Shown in pieces: positions 1 through 5,263 of a stretch of 5,263 nt of DNA (position 1 is its first letter; each line of letters starts with the position of its first letter). The notes under the pieces were generated by a model, which saw nothing but the letters and a program-made list of their open reading frames with translations, did not search any database and was not told the DNA's origin. The translations under genes were made by a program, and so were the position numbers. Source of the stretch: a bacterium (GTDB lineage: Bacteria; Omnitrophota; Gorgyraeia; Gygaellales; UBA12090); the NCBI GenBank assembly GCA_004299495.1, contig SCPY01000242.1, positions 1 through 5,263 on the forward strand, read 5' to 3'.

Positions 1-2
1 CC

Positions 3-854
3 CTGGTGTTTAAGAACCAGGGGCTGGACAGGATAATTTTGCGCCATTTCGGGCTAAAGCCCAAACATACCGACTTAAAAGACTGGCAGGAAAAAGTGGT
101 GGAGCGGGTTTTCCATCCCAAGCACAAGGCCACAATAGCCGTGGTAGGCAAATATATTGAACTGCAAGATGCCTACAAGTCCATCTATGAGGCGCTTCGC
201 CACGGAGGCATTGCCTGCGATTGCCATGTGGAGATAAAAAAGATTGATTCCGAATCCATAGAGGTTGACGGCCCTGAAAAGATATTGTCCGGGGTATCCG
301 GAGTTTTGGTCCCGGGGGGCTTCGGCTACCGCGGCATAGAGGGTAAGATTAAGGCAATCCGGTATGCCCGGGAAAATAAAATCCCCTATTTCGGGATATG
401 CTTAGGGATGCAGACCGCGGCAATTGAGTTTGCCAGAAACGTCCTGGGGATAAAAAGAGCCAACTCCACGGAGTTTATCAAATATACCAAGGAACCGGTG
501 ATTAGTTTGTTAGAAGAACAGCGCAAGGTAAAATATATGGGCGGGTCAATGCGCCTGGGGGGGTATCCCTGCCGGATAGCAAAATCCACCAGGGCCTTTC
601 AGGCATACCGCAAGACACTTGTTTACGAACGCCACCGCCACCGTTATGAGTTTAATAACCGCTACCGCAGCGCCTTTCTTAAGAAAGGCATGGTGTTTTC
701 CGGCATTTATCCGAAGAAAAATTTAGTTGAGATAATGGAGTTGAAAAATCATCCCTGGTTTGTGGGGGTGCAGTTTCATCCGGAGTTCCAGTCAAAACCC
801 GATTCCGCCCATCCCCTCTTCCGTGATTTCATCAAAGCCGGTATCAATCTTTAA
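3..854 (+). CDS. pyrG: CTP synthase, C-terminal part (5' end outside window)
   Basis: CTP synthase makes CTP from UTP, ATP and glutamine in the cytoplasm. Only the end of the N-terminal synthetase domain and the whole class I glutamine amidotransferase domain are present. About 255 residues lie upstream of the window, since family members have roughly 530-550. The frame is open from base 3, and the GTG at 6 is an internal valine codon (context LVFKNQGLD), not a start. Counting that valine as residue 1, the oxyanion region is LVPGGFGYRG (101-110) and the nucleophile elbow is GICLGMQ with Cys132. Further conserved stretches are GGSMRLGGYPC (179-189) and ERHRHRYEFNN (208-218). The catalytic His258 and Glu260 lie in VQFHPEF, and the gene ends with the usual HPLFRDFIKA. 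The glutaminase site is therefore intact. It stops with TAA, 14 bases before aroD on the same strand, so the two are probably co-transcribed. CTP also feeds CMP-Kdo synthesis for LPS, which may explain the neighbourhood, though that is inference. Confidence 0.97.
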   Translation: MVFKNQGLDRIILRHFGLKPKHTDLKDWQEKVVERVFHPKHKATIAVVGKYIELQDAYKSIYEALRHGGIACDCHVEIKKIDSESIEVDGPEKILSGVSGVLVPGGFGYRGIEGKIKAIRYARENKIPYFGICLGMQTAAIEFARNVLGIKRANSTEFIKYTKEPVISLLEEQRKVKYMGGSMRLGGYPCRIAKSTRAFQAYRKTLVYERHRHRYEFNNRYRSAFLKKGMVFSGIYPKKNLVEIMELKNHPWFVGVQFHPEFQSKPDSAHPLFRDFIKAGINL

Positions 855-868
855 AAATAGCGGGAAAG

Positions 869-1609
869 ATGATAAAAATAGGCACAAGAGAGTTAGGTAA
901 AATCCCGGCGATAGCTGTTTCTATTTCGGACAGGGAAGATAATAGGATACTCAGATCCGCTTTCGTTGATATGGTGGAAATCAGGGTGGATCAGTTTGGG
1001 AAAACGGACCCTTCGCACATAAGGAATATTATTATGATGAGAAGGAAGGCCGGGGTTCCTCTCATCCTGACAGTTCGCAGCCGGGAAGAGGGCGGGCGCA
1101 AGGTTATTTCCGATGATTTAAAGCTAAAGATTTTTAAAGACAACATACCCCTGGTAGATGCCGTTGATATTGAATTAAAATCAAACATTCTGCCGGAAGT
1201 GGTAAGGGCCGCGAGAAAAAACAAAAAAATAGTTATTGTGTCCGCGCACGATTTCAAAATTACCCCGAATGATAAAATCTTAAAAGATACCCTCGCGAAG
1301 GCAATAAGAAGCGGCGCTCATATAGTCAAGATCGCCGCCAAGGCAAATAGGGAGGAAGATGTCGCCAGGCTTATGAGATTTACAATGGAAAATAAATCAA
1401 AGAATATGATTACCATCTCTTTGGGGGAAATAGGCAGTATTTCACGTTTAATCTTTCCCGGATTTGGTTCTTTGATTACTTATGCTTATATCAGCAGGCC
1501 TTCGGGGTTGGGGCAGAGAACGCTAAGAGAGCTGCGGGAACATTTACGAATATACTATCCGGGGTATAACCGTTACTTCGCGCTGTGTAGAGAGGCAGTA
1601 TCCCATTAA
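869..1609 (+). CDS. aroD: 3-dehydroquinate dehydratase, type I
   Basis: This is the third enzyme of the shikimate pathway: it removes water from 3-dehydroquinate through a Schiff base to a lysine, giving 3-dehydroshikimate in the cytoplasm. The 246-residue length fits the class I aldolase-type (beta/alpha)8 family. Visible motifs, in order, are VEIRVD (36-41, substrate-binding Glu37 and Arg39), LTVRSREEGG (67-76, Arg70 and the Glu-Gly-Gly stretch) and DIEL (100-103). Next come SAHDF with the catalytic His127, IVKIAAKA with the Schiff-base Lys154, GSISR with Arg193, and PSGLGQ with Gln216. The catalytic set looks complete. The tail after Gln216 is 30 residues and rich in aromatics (YYPGYNRYF), somewhat longer than I expect for the family. 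The ATG at 869 lies 14 bases after the pyrG stop. A GGGA at 862-865 is only 3 bases from the ATG, too close for a good ribosome-binding site. The pyrG-aroD pairing is not a standard operon as far as I know. Confidence 0.95.
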   Translation: MIKIGTRELGKIPAIAVSISDREDNRILRSAFVDMVEIRVDQFGKTDPSHIRNIIMMRRKAGVPLILTVRSREEGGRKVISDDLKLKIFKDNIPLVDAVDIELKSNILPEVVRAARKNKKIVIVSAHDFKITPNDKILKDTLAKAIRSGAHIVKIAAKANREEDVARLMRFTMENKSKNMITISLGEIGSISRLIFPGFGSLITYAYISRPSGLGQRTLRELREHLRIYYPGYNRYFALCREAVSH

Positions 1610-1644
1610 GTACGATTAATATTTAACCCTGGATATGTCCTATG
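1610..1644. other. Convergent intergenic gap without evident terminator
   Basis: This 35-base gap separates the stop codons of aroD (plus strand) and lpxB (minus strand). I looked on both strands for a GC-rich stem followed by a T run and found none. The only symmetries are short: GTCA-AGAAC-TGAC at 1644-1656, with a 4-base arm reaching into the lpxB end, and a 5-base CCTGG/CCAGG pair with a long loop. Transcripts from the two sides may therefore overlap at their 3' ends or end by Rho. Confidence 0.5.
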
Positions 1645-2793
1645 TCAAGAACTGACACCAAGAACCAGGAAAGTAAGTATGCTTTGCGCCGCGCGCAAGG
1701 GGGCTTGAGGCTCACCCAGCTGTTCCTTTACTTCCAGAAAATCCTCGCGCATCTTTAAAAGCTTCTCTTTATCCTGGAATATCCCCAGGATAGTATCCGC
1801 GATCAGCCTTGGCTTGGCCATTGATTGGATGAACTCCGGGGCAATAATCCTTCCCGCCACAATGTTTTCCATTCCGATAAAAGGAATTCTTACCAGCGGC
1901 CGGTAGAGCAGATAGTTTAGCCAGCCCATCTTATAAATTACCACATTGGGCTTTTGCATAATCGCGGTTTCTAATGTGGCGGTGCCTGAAGCAACCAGGA
2001 CAAAATCCGCGACGTTCAGGCAGTCGTATTGCCTGGCCTCAATGAGTTTAATTTCTTCCCGCGATGACGAGGCGAGAATTTTTTTGTAAAGAGCATTATC
2101 CAGCGACGCGGGCTTTGAGATGATAAACTGTGCCCGCGGTATTTTCTCCTTAATCAGCAAGGCGGACTGAAGCATTACCGGGAGAATTGCTTTTATTTCC
2201 GAAACCCGCGAGCCGGGCAGGAGCGCGAAAATAGGATACCCCTCATTTAAGCCAAACATTCTTAAGGCTTCTTCTTTGGGCAGGGAGGGTTTTATGATAT
2301 CTAAGAGGGGGTGGCCGATGAACTCCGCTTCAACTCCAAAACGCGCGTAGAAATCCCGCTCAAACTTAAAGATTACTATCAGCTTATCAATGTATCGGCG
2401 GATGGTTTCCACCCTACCCGGGCGGGATGCCCAGGCCTGGGGGCTGATATAATAAATTGTTTTTACGCGCTTATTTATTTTCTTGGCAAGGCGCAGATTA
2501 AAGCCGGAGAAATCCACAAAGATGACTGCCTGGGGCCTGGCTTCCTCAATCTTATCCAGCACCAGGCGCATCAAGGCCTTAAAGTCACCAAGCTTTCTTA
2601 CGGCATCAAAGAATCCCAGGACGCTTAAGTTCTTTATGTCATGAAAAATCTCCGCCCCCGCGCGGCGTAAGTGTTCTCCTCCTACTGCCAGGATGCGAAG
2701 TTCCGGATCAAGCTCCTTAAGCCGGGTTGCCAATAGGCCTGCCTGCAGGTCGCCTGAAGGCTCACCGCAGACAAGGATTATTTTCTTTTCCAT
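1645..2793 (-). CDS. lpxB: Lipid-A-disaccharide synthase
   Basis: LpxB (glycosyltransferase family 19) joins UDP-2,3-diacylglucosamine to lipid X, forming the beta-1,6 disaccharide of lipid A with release of UDP, at the cytoplasmic face of the inner membrane. The 382-residue length is normal. Motifs in order are CGEPSGD (9-15), AVGGEHLRRAG (36-46), FVDFSGFNLRLA (92-103), YYISPQAWASR (114-124), FIGHPLLD (158-165), LLPGSRVSEI (191-200), ASGTATLE (268-275), and NIVAGRIIAPEFIQ (310-323). Asp94 and Arg196 correspond to residues I recall as essential in the E. coli enzyme (Asp98 and Arg201). The usual WAW after SPQ reads WAS here (Ser123). The ATG at 2791-2793 lies inside the end of the upstream dehydrogenase gene, giving a 16-base overlap. 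No Shine-Dalgarno sequence precedes it (upstream AGATCCAGAATCTGAT), so translation probably depends on coupling to the upstream gene. It converges on aroD. Confidence 0.97.
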   Translation of the reverse strand: MEKKIILVCGEPSGDLQAGLLATRLKELDPELRILAVGGEHLRRAGAEIFHDIKNLSVLGFFDAVRKLGDFKALMRLVLDKIEEARPQAVIFVDFSGFNLRLAKKINKRVKTIYYISPQAWASRPGRVETIRRYIDKLIVIFKFERDFYARFGVEAEFIGHPLLDIIKPSLPKEEALRMFGLNEGYPIFALLPGSRVSEIKAILPVMLQSALLIKEKIPRAQFIISKPASLDNALYKKILASSSREEIKLIEARQYDCLNVADFVLVASGTATLETAIMQKPNVVIYKMGWLNYLLYRPLVRIPFIGMENIVAGRIIAPEFIQSMAKPRLIADTILGIFQDKEKLLKMREDFLEVKEQLGEPQAPLRAAQSILTFLVLGVSS

Positions 2794-3701
2794 ATCAGAT
2801 TCTGGATCTGTAGGGCGACTTTAAGGCAGGAACGTCCTTCAATGCCGGAGACAATCGGCTTCTTATTATGGATAACGCAGTCAAGAAAAGAGGAGAGTTC
2901 TTTCTTGAGCGGCTCCTCCTTCTTTATCCAGACGGATTCCTTGGTGATTTTATCGCCGTCTTTACGGTAAATATCCGCCTCCTCATTTTTATAATCCATG
3001 GAAATATAGGTATTTTTTAAGAAGATACGGATTTTACGCATTGATTCATCGGATACGCGGCTGGCGGTGAGATTGCAGACGCAGCCGTTCTTAAATGTAA
3101 TCCGGGCGTTGGCAATATCTTCATATTGAGTAAGCACGTTTATACCCACCGCCTCAACCCGCCTGATGGGTGAATCAATCAGGCCCAGGATAATATCAAT
3201 ATCGTGGATCATCAGGTCCAGAACTACCCCTACATCCAGGGAGCGTCCGGGAAATCCGCTTAAGCGGTGGGTTTCGATGAATTTTGGCTGGCGGCAGATG
3301 TGCTGTATCGCGCTGAAGGCGGAATTGAACCTTTCGATATGGCCGACCTGCACCAGGAGTTTACTGTTTCTGGCGATTTTGAGTAAATCGTCGGCCTCTT
3401 TGAGGGTGGCGGTAAAGGGCTTTTCCACCAGGACATTGATGCCCGCTTGCAAAAATTCCCTGGCGATTTTGTGGTGAGTTACGGTGGGGGTGGCGATGCT
3501 GACCGCGCTTACCCGGTGAAAAAGGTCTTTATAGTCAAAAAATGGCTGGGTGGCCAGTGATTCGGCCAGGCTTAGCGCCCTCGACCGTTCAATATCGCAG
3601 ACGCCGATGAGGTTTACCCCGGGCAATTCTTTATAAACCCTGGCGTGGTGCGAGCCCAGGCGTCCCGCTCCGATAACCGCGACATTGATTTCAGGAGACA
3701 T
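2778..3701 (-). CDS. Gfo/Idh/MocA-family dehydrogenase in a lipid A operon
   Basis: This is a 307-residue NAD(P)-dependent sugar or sugar-nucleotide dehydrogenase of the Gfo/Idh/MocA family. The N-terminal Rossmann fold shows VAVIGAGRLGSHHA (7-20, dinucleotide-binding GxGxxG), an acidic strand end VCDIERS (34-40), SIATPT (68-73) and the family's VEKPFT (92-97) with the probable catalytic Lys94. The C-terminal sheet domain has VGHIERFN (119-126) and DLMIHDIDII (162-171), whose His166 and Asp167 are the usual active-site pair. It is transcribed first and overlaps lpxB by 16 bases, so it very likely acts in lipid A or LPS sugar chemistry. A plausible role is that of GnnA, which oxidises UDP-GlcNAc at C3 before an aminotransferase (GnnB) adds nitrogen; gnnA and gnnB lie between lpxA and lpxB in Acidithiobacillus ferrooxidans. 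No aminotransferase is seen here, so the substrate stays open. The start is well fixed: an in-frame TAG lies at 3708-3710, only two codons upstream of the ATG. There is no Shine-Dalgarno sequence, and the predicted transcription start nearly coincides with the ATG. Confidence 0.9.
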   Translation of the reverse strand: MSPEINVAVIGAGRLGSHHARVYKELPGVNLIGVCDIERSRALSLAESLATQPFFDYKDLFHRVSAVSIATPTVTHHKIAREFLQAGINVLVEKPFTATLKEADDLLKIARNSKLLVQVGHIERFNSAFSAIQHICRQPKFIETHRLSGFPGRSLDVGVVLDLMIHDIDIILGLIDSPIRRVEAVGINVLTQYEDIANARITFKNGCVCNLTASRVSDESMRKIRIFLKNTYISMDYKNEEADIYRKDGDKITKESVWIKKEEPLKKELSSFLDCVIHNKKPIVSGIEGRSCLKVALQIQNLIWKRK

Positions 3702-3709
3702 TAAACACT

Positions 3710-3738
3710 ATCATAACAAATAGCTTGTGAAAAGTCAA
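3710..3738 (-). promoter_or_regulatory. Predicted sigma70 promoter of dehydrogenase-lpxB operon
   Basis: Read on the minus strand, TTGACT (3733-3738) is followed after exactly 17 bases by TATGAT (3710-3715). Each hexamer matches the sigma70 consensus at five of six positions. The transcription start should fall near 3702-3704, only 0-3 bases before the ATG at 3701, so the message would be essentially leaderless. The box positions are read directly; promoter activity is inferred. Confidence 0.75.
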
Positions 3739-3753
3739 TAACTCTGATATATT
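3725..3753 (+). promoter_or_regulatory. Predicted sigma70 promoter of msbA-like gene
   Basis: On the plus strand, TTGTGA (3725-3730) is followed after 17 bases by TATATT (3748-3753). A TGA just before the -10 box (3745-3747) gives an extended -10 element (TGN). The expected transcription start is near 3760, leaving a leader of about 7 bases before the ATG at 3767. The -35 box lies within the spacer of the opposing promoter, and the opposing -35 box lies within this one's spacer. AT-rich runs nearby (TATATTATATTA) allow other -10 choices, so confidence is lower than for the minus-strand promoter. Confidence 0.6.
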
Positions 3754-3766
3754 ATATTACCTCAAG

Positions 3767-5263
3767 ATGAAAGAATACCGCAGATTTCTGAAGTTTTTGA
3801 AGCCGCATTCAGGGCTTTTGGCCCTGGCCGTGGCTTTTATGGCCGTATCCAGCTTATTTGACTGGGTTTCTATCGCGATGATAGTTCCCGTATCCGATAA
3901 GGTCCTGAATAACGGAAAAATTATCTTTCCGCTTAAACTCCCCCCGTTCTTAGAGAGCCTTATTTCCGCGGCTAACGCGGTATCTCAGCAGCAGCTTTTG
4001 GGCTTGCTTATCTTCGCCGTGCCCATCCTTTTCTTGCTGAAGGGGCTGTTCAATTTCCTGTATTCTTATTATATGTCGGCTATCGGCCAGCTTTGCGTGC
4101 GCGACATCCGCAACCTTCTTTACGCTAAATTACAGAGCCTGTCCTTAGAATATTTTACCAAGAGGCGCTCCGGAGAGCTTATCTCCAGGATTACCAATGA
4201 TGTAAAATTAGTGGAAAACGCCCTTTCTTACGCCACCACCGATTTATTCTACCAGTCTTTTCTGGTGATCCTGTTTACCGTTACCATCTTCTGGATACAA
4301 TGGAAGCTGGCGTTGTTCTCCTTGTTGATAGTCCCCCTGATTGCCCTGCCAATCGTCAAGGTAGGCAAAATACTGCGTAAGATTTCCCGGACTTCCCAGG
4401 AAAAGATGGCGGATATCAATTCTCTGCTTGTGGAAACCATTAACGGGGTGAGGATCGTCAAGGCATTTTCTATGGAAGATTACGAGGTGAACAAGTTTAA
4501 GGGCCAAAATCACGGGTATTATAAGCTGTCGATGAAATCAATCAAGCGTTCGCTCATCTTAAGCCCGGCCACGGAATTTATGGGTGTTTTGGCGGGGGTG
4601 GGGGTGCTTTGGTGGGTAGGCAAGGATGTGATCGCGGGAAGGCTTTCATTCGGGGTATTCGGCCTATTCCTTGGCTCGCTTTTTTCTCTTATCCGGCCGC
4701 TGAAAAAACTAAGCCAGGTCAATTCTATAAATCAGCAGGCATTAGCCGCGAACGCGAGAATCTACGAGGTGCTGGAGGTGCCGGTTACGGTCAGAGAGAC
4801 GGCCAGCCCCCGGGAATTACCCAGGGCCCCGCGGGTAGTAGAATACAGGGGTGTCTCTTTTAAATACCAGGACGCGCAGATTTTAAAAGATATCAGTTTT
4901 TCGGCATCCGCCGGAGAGACGATTGCCATTGTGGGCCCCAGCGGCTCGGGCAAAAGCACAATGCTTGATTTGTTACCTCGGTTTTACGACCCCCAGGAGG
5001 GGGAGATTATGATCGACGGGATAAATATCAAAGATACTTCCCTTAAATCTCTGCGGCAGCAGTTTGGCATCGTGACTCAGGAGACGGTTTTGTTCAACGA
5101 CACGGTGAGGGCAAATATAAGCTACGGGCATTTAGAGACGGATGAGAAAAGGATTGAAGAAGCCGCGAGGATAGCCAACGCCCATAGTTTTATCATTAAG
5201 CTTCCCCGGGGGTATGATACCGTTATCGGGGACCGGGGGGTGATGCTTTCCGGCGGAGAAAGG
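3767..5263 (+). CDS. msbA: MsbA-like lipid A/LPS ABC exporter, 3' end outside window
   Basis: This half-transporter (membrane domain fused to ATPase) is of the MsbA type, which as a dimer flips lipid A core from the inner to the outer leaflet of the inner membrane. The frame is open for 499 codons from 3767 to the window edge; about 80-90 codons should follow. Six likely membrane segments lie near residues 16-41, 77-103, 160-177, 180-199, 264-285 and 293-312. The cytoplasmic piece VETINGVRIVKAFSMED (222-238) is characteristic of this exporter group. The ATPase domain has the aromatic A-loop in FKYQD (Tyr367), Walker A GPSGSGKST (390-398), Q-loop Gln438 in VTQET, and the start of the signature LSGGER (494-499), where the window ends. 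Walker B and the switch His lie outside. The ATG at 3767 is the only usable start after an in-frame TGA at 3728-3730, and no Shine-Dalgarno sequence precedes it (TTACCTCAAG). The lipid A role rests on similarity and on divergent lpxB; another lipid or drug substrate is possible. Confidence 0.9.
   Translation, partial: MKEYRRFLKFLKPHSGLLALAVAFMAVSSLFDWVSIAMIVPVSDKVLNNGKIIFPLKLPPFLESLISAANAVSQQQLLGLLIFAVPILFLLKGLFNFLYSYYMSAIGQLCVRDIRNLLYAKLQSLSLEYFTKRRSGELISRITNDVKLVENALSYATTDLFYQSFLVILFTVTIFWIQWKLALFSLLIVPLIALPIVKVGKILRKISRTSQEKMADINSLLVETINGVRIVKAFSMEDYEVNKFKGQNHGYYKLSMKSIKRSLILSPATEFMGVLAGVGVLWWVGKDVIAGRLSFGVFGLFLGSLFSLIRPLKKLSQVNSINQQALAANARIYEVLEVPVTVRETASPRELPRAPRVVEYRGVSFKYQDAQILKDISFSASAGETIAIVGPSGSGKSTMLDLLPRFYDPQEGEIMIDGINIKDTSLKSLRQQFGIVTQETVLFNDTVRANISYGHLETDEKRIEEAARIANAHSFIIKLPRGYDTVIGDRGVMLSGGER

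Noticed and set aside
6..8. GTG that could be taken as the pyrG start codon.
   Set aside because: The reading frame is open upstream to the window edge and the residues around it match the interior of CTP synthase, about 255 residues from the true start.
1..22. Perfect 7-base inverted repeat, CCCTGGT and ACCAGGG, with an 8-base loop at the window edge.
   Set aside because: It lies inside the pyrG coding sequence in a conserved stretch (LVFKNQGLD), has no T run, and is short enough to arise by chance.
1634..1656. TATGTC repeated at 1634-1639 and 1641-1646, next to a GTCA/TGAC dyad at 1644-1656.
   Set aside because: The arms are only 4 bases, partly in the lpxB coding end, with no T run, so they are not enough for a terminator or operator.
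12..1669. The 10-base sequence AAGAACCAGG occurs at 12-21 and again at 1660-1669.
   Set aside because: Both copies are within coding sequence, on opposite strands of unrelated genes, with no shared flanks; coincidence is the simplest reading.
2311..2628. 105-codon open frame on the plus strand, opposite lpxB.
   Set aside because: It is fully antisense to conserved LpxB motifs and its product resembles no family I know.
3166..3477. 103-codon open frame on the plus strand, opposite the dehydrogenase.
   Set aside because: It is antisense to the conserved HDID, GHIERFN and EKP region and looks like a shadow frame.
4244..4959. Several open frames of 65-89 codons on the minus strand, and one of 84 codons on the plus strand (4609-4863), within the exporter gene.
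   Set aside because: All overlap the intact 499-codon exporter frame, which has continuous family motifs; none has a ribosome-binding site or a recognisable product.

Overview
The window carries five protein-coding genes of a Gram-negative (lipid A-making) bacterium. Two of the five run off the window edges. I see no RNA genes, mobile elements, CRISPR arrays or phage genes, and no stretch over 300 bases lacks a gene. LpxB and an MsbA-type exporter show that the cell builds an LPS outer membrane. Gene content, moderate GC and the style of the LpxB sequence would fit an uncultivated lineage such as Omnitrophota or a deltaproteobacterial-type relative. That placement is a guess from memory and cannot be fixed from this sequence.

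Layout. (1) Positions 3-1609, plus strand: the C-terminal half of CTP synthase (pyrG), then after 14 bases a complete type I 3-dehydroquinate dehydratase (aroD). (2) Positions 1645-3701, minus strand: a two-gene operon in which a Gfo/Idh/MocA-family sugar-nucleotide-type dehydrogenase is transcribed first and overlaps the start of lpxB by 16 bases. It converges on aroD across a 35-base gap with no evident intrinsic terminator. (3) Positions 3702-3766: a 65-base AT-rich divergent control region. (4) Positions 3767 to the window end, plus strand: the first 499 codons of an MsbA-like ABC exporter, cut off inside its ABC signature motif.

How the genes fit together. LpxB makes the lipid A disaccharide in the cytoplasm, and MsbA flips the finished lipid A core across the inner membrane. 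The dehydrogenase sits where some lipid A clusters carry GnnA, which oxidises UDP-GlcNAc at C3, so it may alter the lipid A sugar; no partner aminotransferase is visible. CTP made by PyrG is used, among other things, to activate Kdo, the sugar added to lipid A precursor. AroD belongs to aromatic amino acid synthesis and has no evident link to the rest.

The most interesting signal is the divergent region. Two good sigma70-type promoters, each with 17-base spacing, lie on opposite strands around one axis at 3731.5, so that each -35 box sits in the other's spacer. They should compete for RNA polymerase and are predicted to give messages with leaders of only about 2 and 7 bases. None of the four visible start codons has a convincing Shine-Dalgarno sequence. 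I found no evidence of a wholly new biological system here.
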